Part shown: one piece after another, positions 14,006 to 19,650 of the stretch
Numbering within the stretch: position 1 is the first letter of the stretch
Layout: every line of letters starts with the position of its first letter
Source: Candidatus Altarchaeales archaeon
GTDB taxonomy: Archaea > Altiarchaeota > Altiarchaeia > IMC4 > SCGC-AAA252-I15
Assembly: GCA_014729705.1 (NCBI GenBank)
Contig: WJJK01000382.1
Coordinates: 1 to 28,620 of the forward strand
DNA: 28,620 bases
Direction of reading: 5' to 3'
The notes under the pieces: generated by a model
What the model saw: the letters and a program-made list of their open reading frames with translations, nothing else
What the model was told of the DNA's origin: nothing
Database searches by the model: none
Translations under genes and position numbers: made by a program

Positions 14006-16294
14006 ATGACTATACCAAGGAAAGGCATTACAGCCACCCGTAAGGAATCCTGGAAAATCCAGTTCATTCTCGAGCACCACAGTTCGATGTCAAGAAAAGA
14101 CATCGCTGAAAGACTTCGAGAAACTCCCCGCTGGGTAAAGAGGCAGATTCATACCCTCATAGAAGAGGGTAAGATCTCCCAAAGAAGAAAGAAGCCCGAC
14201 ACAGTCCTGTCTAAAAAGGACTGGACACCGGCACGGGTAAGCTACGTAAGACATCTTCGTCAGGACAAGCTCCTCACCTACGAAGAAATCGCGCCATTAT
14301 TCCAGGACAAATTTGGTATAACAGCTTCCGGCACCGCTATAGGATGGTGGGCTCGTAAATACGGTGTACGTGATTACGGCAAAAAGGAATGGCTGGCAGA
14401 CAATTACCCTAAAGGTAAGATGAAAGAGCTGCTGGAATCAGGTATGACCCTCACAGAAATGAGCCGTCATATTGAGGAGCTGAAGGGGCTCTACTTTTCC
14501 GCTGACTTGATCCTCGAACACATACAGCGTTTGGGCCTTGAGAGTCAGAAAAACCGTGGTATCCGATTAGCGCGTGAGAAGGTAGCTGAAGTAGAGAAGG
14601 TGTGGCTAGACGATAAGATTAAGAGTCATGCGTCTTTGAAAGACATATCAAATGAGATAGGTGTGTCGACCACACTGCTTGCTCGTAGGATGAAAAAAGA
14701 CGGATTGACGGCTGTTCTTCACCGTAAGGTTTGGTCCCAGAACTTGGAAAAGCTGCGTAACATACTGCTTCTATCCCCACTGATAAAAGTTACACCTTCT
14801 GATGAAGACTATCACCAAATGGTCCTAGGGTGGCTTGCCGGAGACGGCTCTTTGTCTACTACTGGGCGGTTTGTTGTAGCACACTCTCTTAAGCAGCTAC
14901 ATTACCTGTATGTGAAGTATCAGGTTCTTAGAGAACACGTGACTTCTGTCATGACTAATGCCTCAGACCATTATGCTCAAAAGGGTAGGATATTAGGAGG
15001 CGGGGAGCAGATGGCTTTTAGCTGCTCTGGGATGCATGATTATGTGCAGTACCTTAATGAAGATGGCAGTAAGAATTTTCACAAGATATTCGAAGAGATG
15101 CAGGACCTGGGATGGGCCTGTTACTTCATGGATGATGGGTCTTTTTTTGGAGGCACACGTCTCATCTCTATGCGTAAGGCTCTTGTAGATGAGATGCAGA
15201 ACAAGTACCGTTTCTCATGTATGCACGAGAAATCTAGAGCCTTGACTCTACAGGATGGAGCTATTGACCCGAGCTACGTTCTACCGGCATTCTCCTCTAA
15301 GATTCAGGCGGACACTGCGGTCGGCTCTTATTGGAGGAAGTATTTCCCAGAGCTCTTTGATATTGTCTTTGAAAATGACCTATCTCTTTCTTTTGTGGAT
15401 GAGGTTATGTGCGAGGCCGACAGCACACTGTTGACGCGCGCCGTAGATTACTATCACGGACGAGGCTTCCCTACATTTGAAATCTCTGATGTGTATCTCG
15501 AAAGGGAGTATGACCTCCTTAAGAGGTTGGATACGAAGTATCTGTGGAAAGAGGAGCATGTCATACGTTACAATGCTGTGGGAAATGGGATATTCAAGCA
15601 TTTCATGCCGCATATGTCTGAGGCAAAATACAGACAGACATCTCCAGTAAAAACTTTTGAGGGACACGAGACACTACGGTCCATACTGAGCTACACTCTC
15701 AGACGAAAGCAGCCGATTCTACCTGATTATGTGCACGACTCATTGGTGCATTTTGGTGGAGGTGTTACAGGTTTTTCCTGTTCCTTGGCGAAGGCGATTG
15801 TGTCTAAGTACACGAAGCCGGGAGATGTTGTGGTGGACCCCTGTGCTGGATGGGGAGGAAGGTTGTTGGGTACTGTATCGGCCTCTAGAAGGTATGTAGG
15901 TTTTGAGCCCTGGAAAAAGACATCAGATGCTTTGGTACGTATCTCGGATTTCATAAAAGCCGATGCTAACGTGTGTCCGCAGGAATTTTCGTCAGAAGGA
16001 GCACCGTCTGACTGCAGTTTAGTCTTCACGTCACCCCCTTACATGGACCTTGAGGAGTATGGGTATGAGATGTCGCGGGAGGGGTGGCACGCACTTATGT
16101 GTGAAATCTTCACCTATGCCGAAAAGGCCCTCCATTCTGGTGGTTTTCTGATACTTAACCTCCCTCCGCACCTAAGAGATCTGCTTCCAGACACGCCTTT
16201 GCACGAGGAAAAAGCCATTTACTGGTTCTCTTCTCCTCGACGTAGGTCTCTTAAGAAGGCCGAAATCGCCTTCGTATGGAGGGAAAGCAGCTAA
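14006..16294 (+). CDS. HTH-LAGLIDADG homing endonuclease fused to DNA methyltransferase
   Basis: A 762-residue multi-domain protein. About residues 1-250 contain four HTH-like units: MSRKDIAERLRETPRWVKRQI, TYEEIAPLFQDKFGITASGTA, TLTEMSRHIEELKGLYFSAD and SLKDISNEIGVSTTLLARRM (each given in part). Residues 270-480 are a LAGLIDADG endonuclease with two helices, LGWLAGDGS (274-282) and LGWACYFMDDGS (368-379), each keeping its acidic residue. About 490-762 are an SAM-dependent amino-methyltransferase: motif I VVDPCAGWGGR (D611) and catalytic motif TSPPY (675-679), in the order motif I then SPPY. The likely job is site-specific cutting of rival DNA lacking the element, with methylation of adenine or cytosine at or near the site possibly protecting its own DNA. 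It has its own sigma70 promoter, unlike flanking late genes, and lies 43 bases after the fractured gene. Confidence 0.88.
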   Translation: MTIPRKGITATRKESWKIQFILEHHSSMSRKDIAERLRETPRWVKRQIHTLIEEGKISQRRKKPDTVLSKKDWTPARVSYVRHLRQDKLLTYEEIAPLFQDKFGITASGTAIGWWARKYGVRDYGKKEWLADNYPKGKMKELLESGMTLTEMSRHIEELKGLYFSADLILEHIQRLGLESQKNRGIRLAREKVAEVEKVWLDDKIKSHASLKDISNEIGVSTTLLARRMKKDGLTAVLHRKVWSQNLEKLRNILLLSPLIKVTPSDEDYHQMVLGWLAGDGSLSTTGRFVVAHSLKQLHYLYVKYQVLREHVTSVMTNASDHYAQKGRILGGGEQMAFSCSGMHDYVQYLNEDGSKNFHKIFEEMQDLGWACYFMDDGSFFGGTRLISMRKALVDEMQNKYRFSCMHEKSRALTLQDGAIDPSYVLPAFSSKIQADTAVGSYWRKYFPELFDIVFENDLSLSFVDEVMCEADSTLLTRAVDYYHGRGFPTFEISDVYLEREYDLLKRLDTKYLWKEEHVIRYNAVGNGIFKHFMPHMSEAKYRQTSPVKTFEGHETLRSILSYTLRRKQPILPDYVHDSLVHFGGGVTGFSCSLAKAIVSKYTKPGDVVVDPCAGWGGRLLGTVSASRRYVGFEPWKKTSDALVRISDFIKADANVCPQEFSSEGAPSDCSLVFTSPPYMDLEEYGYEMSREGWHALMCEIFTYAEKALHSGGFLILNLPPHLRDLLPDTPLHEEKAIYWFSSPRRRSLKKAEIAFVWRESS

Positions 16295-16300
16295 CTGAAA

Positions 16301-16320
16301 ATCTGGAAGAATCTGGAAGA
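16301..16320 (+). repeat. Tandem direct repeat at left flank of IS607-like element
   Basis: ATCTGGAAGA is repeated twice without a gap, 7 bases after the endonuclease stop. IS607-family ends lack inverted repeats and can carry short direct repeats bound by TnpA, so this may mark the left end. That reading is inference. Confidence 0.5.
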
Positions 16321-16326
16321 TAGTAC

Positions 16327-16355
16327 TTGCAATCCAACAGGAAAGGATGTATAAT
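16327..16355 (+). promoter_or_regulatory. Sigma70-type promoter of the IS607-like element
   Basis: TTGCAA (16327-16332), a 17-base spacer and TATAAT (16350-16355) match sigma70 consensus in 10 of 12 positions. The -10 box overlaps the ATG of the small frame at 16354, so a transcript from here cannot translate that frame from its first codon but can supply tnpA. Confidence 0.7.
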
Positions 16356-16572
16356 GAAGGTAACAAGAGTGGAAAAGGTGGAGTTTGAGCTGGAGAACGG
16401 CGATGTGTTCCCCATCAACCCGCCGCTGAAAGAGGACATGACACCCGATGAGTTCCAAGAGCACTATGACCGAGCATATAACCTTATCCGCAGCCTCCAA
16501 GCTGCTGGGGGTGACAGTTCGCAGTCTTCGGAAGTGGTCCGACGAGGGAAAGCTGAAGACCATTCGGACTGA
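16354..16572 (+). CDS. Small overlapping protein at the tnpA 5' end (72 aa)
   Basis: ATG 16354 has AAAGGA (16342-16347) eight bases upstream and opens MKVTRVEKVEFELENGDVF, a regular beta pattern, then KEDMTPDEFQEHYDRAYNLI, a convincing helix. From about residue 50 the frame (QAAGGDSSQSSEVV) looks like a shadow of tnpA, which is read from the same DNA in another frame from 16448 or 16466. It may be a phage or cargo gene whose 3' part was replaced when the element inserted, or a true overlapping leader gene. Its base composition is nearer to the element than to the phage. The first 48 residues look real; the tail does not. Confidence 0.5.
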   Translation: MKVTRVEKVEFELENGDVFPINPPLKEDMTPDEFQEHYDRAYNLIRSLQAAGGDSSQSSEVVRRGKAEDHSD

Positions 16573-17062
16573 GGGTGGACATCGCCGGGTGGCGGTTGCG
16601 GAGATTCATCGCTTGCAGGGTGTTGAGCAGAAGGAACGCACAGTGACGCTGGCCTATTGTCGTTGTAGCACACACAAGCAGGAGGAAAATCTGGAGAGGC
16701 AGGTAGGCCGAGTGCTGGAGCATTGTACCAAACAGGGCTGGCAAACCGAGCTATTCAAGGAAATCGGTAGCGGGCTGAACGACAATCGAGCACAGTTCAA
16801 ACGACTGCTGACCCGTGTAGTCGATGATGACGTTGCCCGTGTGGCGGTCGAGTTCAAGGACCGGCTGGCCCGTTTCGGGTTCGAGACCTTCGTCATTTAC
16901 TGTCGGAACTTTGGAGTTGATGTTGTCGTACTTGAGGATGTCGCACCCAAAGAGTTCGAGCAGGAGTTCGCTGACGACATCATTTCGTTGGTCGCCAGTT
17001 ATTCCGGGAGGATGTACGGGCGAAGAGGTGGCCGCAAGAAGAAGGTGAAGACCGATGAGTAG
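16448..17062 (+). CDS. tnpA: IS607-family serine recombinase TnpA
   Basis: An N-terminal MerR-like HTH (TLSAASKLLGVTVRSLRKWS, with EGGHRRVAVAEI for the wing) precedes a small serine-recombinase domain. The catalytic serine is S74 in YCRCSTHKQEENLERQ, and the conserved DRLARFGFE follows. This HTH-first order is specific to IS607 TnpA, which joins element ends and target through a serine-phosphodiester intermediate. ATG 16448 has AGAGGA about ten bases upstream; ATG 16466 (MTEHITLS) is an equally good start by homology pattern. The last 8 bases overlap tnpB. All key residues appear present, so it may be active. Confidence 0.92.
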   Translation: MSSKSTMTEHITLSAASKLLGVTVRSLRKWSDEGKLKTIRTEGGHRRVAVAEIHRLQGVEQKERTVTLAYCRCSTHKQEENLERQVGRVLEHCTKQGWQTELFKEIGSGLNDNRAQFKRLLTRVVDDDVARVAVEFKDRLARFGFETFVIYCRNFGVDVVVLEDVAPKEFEQEFADDIISLVASYSGRMYGRRGGRKKKVKTDE

Positions 17063-18473
17063 ACAGATAGCACACGGCACTGTCTGGTTTCCCGAACCGA
17101 TAAAAACTCGGGTGCTGGACCTGATGAAAGCTCAGTCTTCTGCGGCCCGGGCGGCCTATCAGGCTACTCACAAACACGGGCTGAGGGGCAATGCTGTCAA
17201 GCAGTACGTGAAGCGGAACTTCATGGCCTCGCTGAACCAGCGGTACATTTCGGATGCCGTGAGCCGTGTTGCCGCCATTGAGGACGAGGGTGTTCTGTTC
17301 GGCGGCAAGCAAGCGTGGGAGGACATGCGGGCCGGTAAGCTATCCAAGGCAGAATGGCAAGAACGCCGAAACGGGCAACTCTACTCCCGTGGTGACAGGA
17401 CAAAGGGCGGTAACCCAAACATCCGAGTTGTTGGGGACAAATTGCTGGTGAATGACCCGTCCAGCAGAGGAAGGTGGATGGAGGGTCGGCTGTTCATTCC
17501 CGGCAAGTGGAAGCCACGTCTGGATTGCTACGATGTGCGATTTCTGTATCGGGACGGCAAGTTCGAGGTCAAAGTGTCGTGGACGGAACCAGATACGCCG
17601 AAGCTGCCGACAGTCGAAGGAGCGGTAGGGGTTGACTGCAACCCAGATGGCGTAGCCGTAGTGGAAGTGACTGGAGACGGCAATCTGAAACATCATCAGT
17701 ACGAGCAGGAGCAGCGTATCCAATTCGCTGGGCGGGGGAAACGTGACTACGATATCAAGCAACTGGCTGTTCGAGTCGTGGGTGCCGCCAAGGAAGCACG
17801 AAAGCCGTTGGTGGTCGAAAAGCTGAACTTCAGTTCGGGTAATCGGCAGAAGGGCTACCGGAAATTCCGAAGGACCAAAGCCAATTTTATCTATGGGCAG
17901 ATGCTGACCGCTATCAAGTCGAGAGCAACCAAAGAAGGCGTCCCGCTCGTTGAAGTACAGCCCGCATTTACAAGTGTCTTGGGCAATCTGAAGTACGCCA
18001 AGCCGTATAGCCTGAACAGGCACACGGCGGCGGCGCTGGTAATCGGCAGACGTGGAATGAGACTATTGGAGAGACAGGATTTTACGGTTACGCAGGACGA
18101 GTCAGGCAGCGAGAAACTGCACCTTGAAGGAAAAGGTTTCAAGCATACCCTGACCCAGAAAGCGTACTCGTTCCTTCAGTCGTGTGGCTTGAAGGAGAAG
18201 AAAGCCGACCTCACAGGTCCAGCACCGGCACCGGGTTCAGGACCCGGCATAGGTGCGAGCGTAGGCGAGATTCCTACGGGTGAGTCCACGGGTACAACTG
18301 GTCACCGTGGCAATGCGGACAGCATTCAGGAGAAGAAAGGCTCCCTTTGGGCTTGGAGAGATTTTTCCAAGTTCCGTAAACCAGGAAATAGCTCCTGTTG
18401 TGATAATGTTTTAATACGCCTGCATAAGTATATTCTATACCCACGGAGGAGATATATCCACGGAGATACCTAA
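17055..18473 (+). CDS. tnpB: TnpB (RNA-guided nuclease family), zinc-finger-less subtype
   Basis: The 472-residue protein has RuvC-I GAVGVDCNPDG (D194) and RuvC-II LVVEKLNF (E255). The usual C-terminal CxxC...CxxC zinc ribbon is absent: after QPAFTSVLGNLKYAKPYSL comes NRHTAAALVIGRRGM, where the canonical RuvC-III Asp position holds Thr (T324). Such zinc-less TnpB relatives are known; whether they cut with a relocated acidic residue is not visible here. TnpB proteins are programmable nucleases guided by omega RNA and help keep the element. Residues beyond about 395 are Pro/Gly-rich and encoded by the hairpin-rich element end. Roughly the last 45 (WRDFSKFRKPGNSS onward) are read from flanking phage DNA, ending in TAATG shared with the next gene, which suggests the native stop was lost on insertion. 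Confidence 0.88.
   Translation: MSRQIAHGTVWFPEPIKTRVLDLMKAQSSAARAAYQATHKHGLRGNAVKQYVKRNFMASLNQRYISDAVSRVAAIEDEGVLFGGKQAWEDMRAGKLSKAEWQERRNGQLYSRGDRTKGGNPNIRVVGDKLLVNDPSSRGRWMEGRLFIPGKWKPRLDCYDVRFLYRDGKFEVKVSWTEPDTPKLPTVEGAVGVDCNPDGVAVVEVTGDGNLKHHQYEQEQRIQFAGRGKRDYDIKQLAVRVVGAAKEARKPLVVEKLNFSSGNRQKGYRKFRRTKANFIYGQMLTAIKSRATKEGVPLVEVQPAFTSVLGNLKYAKPYSLNRHTAAALVIGRRGMRLLERQDFTVTQDESGSEKLHLEGKGFKHTLTQKAYSFLQSCGLKEKKADLTGPAPAPGSGPGIGASVGEIPTGESTGTTGHRGNADSIQEKKGSLWAWRDFSKFRKPGNSSCCDNVLIRLHKYILYPRRRYIHGDT
18223..18316 (+). ncRNA. Candidate omega RNA (reRNA) scaffold at the element's right end
   Basis: Three stable hairpins follow one another inside the 3' end of tnpB. The first is CCGGGT/ACCCGG (18231-18236 with 18242-18247), capped outside by CACC/GGTG (18223-18226 with 18252-18255). 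The second is CGTAGG/CCTACG (18260-18265 with 18273-18278). The third is CCACGG/CCGTGG (18286-18291 with 18305-18310). TnpB guides are known to come from this place, with the guide read from DNA just past the element end. The exact 3' end and guide cannot be fixed from one copy. Confidence 0.55.
18404..18416 (+). promoter_or_regulatory. Putative phage late promoter motif, copy 5
   Basis: TAATGTTTTAATA lies 57 bases before the ATG at 18473 and just beyond the IS607-like element, so the downstream tail operon keeps a promoter despite the insertion. It is identical to copy 6 at 23504. Confidence 0.7.
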
Positions 18474-18796
18474 TGGCTATCGAGGTTGAATTTTTTACTA
18501 TTACAGGGCAGATTGGACCTAGCAACAATGACCTTCTGCTTCTACACCATGCGCCCTCTACCGGTCCTGACGGCAACTGGGACATAGCTTTGGATCCTAC
18601 TGATGGTCCTGCGCAGCGGCTAGGTATTGACTTTGGGGTGACCCATTTAGATGCATCTGGCTGCACGGGGGCAGTATCTCTCGATCTCGCAAATTCTGAT
18701 ATCAAGTATGTTATGAATAACACGGCAGCACACGGAGTGACGGGTCCTCTTACGATGCGTGTAGTTTATAACTATGAAACGGGTATGTGCCCATAA
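18473..18796 (+). CDS. Small probable virion protein (107 aa)
   Basis: This is the first gene after the late promoter, with GGAG eight bases before the ATG. The protein is beta-rich (MAIEVEFFTITGQIG, LTMRVVYNYETG) and carries ASGCTGAVSL and HGVTGPLTM, the Gly-x-Thr-Gly type motif seen in other proteins of this window. The centre has a regular Asp/Gly pattern (PDGNWDIALDPTDGPAQ) but no calcium-binding signature I can defend. I do not recognise a family. It is 9 bases before the PKD-lectin gene and should be co-transcribed with the exposed tail proteins. Confidence 0.65.
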   Translation: MAIEVEFFTITGQIGPSNNDLLLLHHAPSTGPDGNWDIALDPTDGPAQRLGIDFGVTHLDASGCTGAVSLDLANSDIKYVMNNTAAHGVTGPLTMRVVYNYETGMCP

Positions 18797-18805
18797 GGAG
18801 ACCTC

Positions 18806-19648
18806 ATGGGATATACAGGCGCTCCTATGGCGGGTTTTACAGGCTCTCCTCTTATAGGCGATCGTCCACTAACGGTACAGTTCACAGATCTCAGTACGGG
18901 TATCTTTGACACGTCTACGGGCGTGGACTGGCTATGGACTTTCGGAGACGGAGAAACCGGGGCCCTTCAGAATCCGTCGCACACATATTATGGCGTGGAT
19001 CATTATGATGTGGAGCTTAAGGTCAGTACTGATTTCGGGACAGACAGTGAGTCAAAGACGGACTACATCACTGTGTACGAAGAAATCACGCACACAGAGT
19101 CCTCATATATCCAGATGCCTGCAGCTTCCATCAAGACCGTCAATGCGTTCACGTGTGTCGGATGGATAGCTAATCCTGCGGTCGAGGACGGGGACTCTAT
19201 CGTCCCCCTTGCGATAGCCAACACGAGTAATGTAGTCGCCGACGTAGACTCTTCGATAAAGTTCGAGGTTTCCAAGGAAGGTGACGATTATAGACTCGAG
19301 TTCATGGGGTCTAAATCGAAGCTCATACGTAGCGTCACGAACATAAATTTAGGGGACCTGCGTTGGCACATGGTTGCATACTTGTGTGACTCAAACGGCA
19401 ACATGACCTACTATGTCGACGGACGTAGTGTAGCTCCAGAAGACGGCACAGGGTCTGACGGGATAGCTTACTCAGTGGCTCACAGCAGGAGCACACGATT
19501 AGGTGGTGGGTATGTGTGGGCTCCGTACCTGGACACGGCCGGTCAGGGCATATCTCTCTACAACTGGAGATACAAGTCCGGGCTTACTATACATCAGCAG
19601 TGGATACGGGACTTGATGGCAGTAGACCTCGAGTACCTTGAGGCATAA
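18806..19648 (+). CDS. PKD domain plus LamG-like lectin virion protein (280 aa)
   Basis: After a short MGYTGAPMAGFTGSP leader, residues 15-92 form a PKD domain with its hallmark WLWTFGDGETG (42-52), NPSHTY and a final DYITVYEE. Residues 95-280 read as a concanavalin/LamG-type jelly roll: SSYIQMP, FTCVGWIANP, DLRWHMVAYL and MTYYVDGRSV, then a final GISLYNWRYKSG. PKD and LamG domains bind proteins or sugars, and in phages they decorate capsids or tails and help attach to cells or mucus-like glycans. AAGGAG precedes the ATG. The stop is two bases before the beta-helix gene. The domain calls are strong; the ligand is unknown. Confidence 0.85.
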   Translation: MGYTGAPMAGFTGSPLIGDRPLTVQFTDLSTGIFDTSTGVDWLWTFGDGETGALQNPSHTYYGVDHYDVELKVSTDFGTDSESKTDYITVYEEITHTESSYIQMPAASIKTVNAFTCVGWIANPAVEDGDSIVPLAIANTSNVVADVDSSIKFEVSKEGDDYRLEFMGSKSKLIRSVTNINLGDLRWHMVAYLCDSNGNMTYYVDGRSVAPEDGTGSDGIAYSVAHSRSTRLGGGYVWAPYLDTAGQGISLYNWRYKSGLTIHQQWIRDLMAVDLEYLEA

Positions 19649-19650
19649 GA

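Larger units (their letters stand above)
16300..18345 (+). mobile_element. IS607-family insertion element (tnpA + tnpB + candidate omega RNA)
   Basis: The element is defined by a serine-recombinase TnpA followed by TnpB with an 8-base overlap, the standard IS607 order. The DNA from about 16370 to 18320 is visibly richer in G+C than the flanking phage genes. There are no terminal inverted repeats and no target duplication that I can see, as expected for the family, so both ends are approximate. It sits between the homing endonuclease-methyltransferase gene and the late promoter at 18404. Confidence 0.85.

Noticed and set aside
17340..18023. Long minus-strand frame opposite tnpB (227 codons)
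   Set aside because: It is a shadow of the G+C-rich tnpB gene, with no ribosome binding site and no recognisable protein pattern.
18330..18367. Terminator after tnpB (CTCC...GGAG followed by TTTTT)
   Set aside because: Only a 4-bp stem with a 10-base loop, and alternative pairings with the upstream GGAG exist; too weak to annotate.
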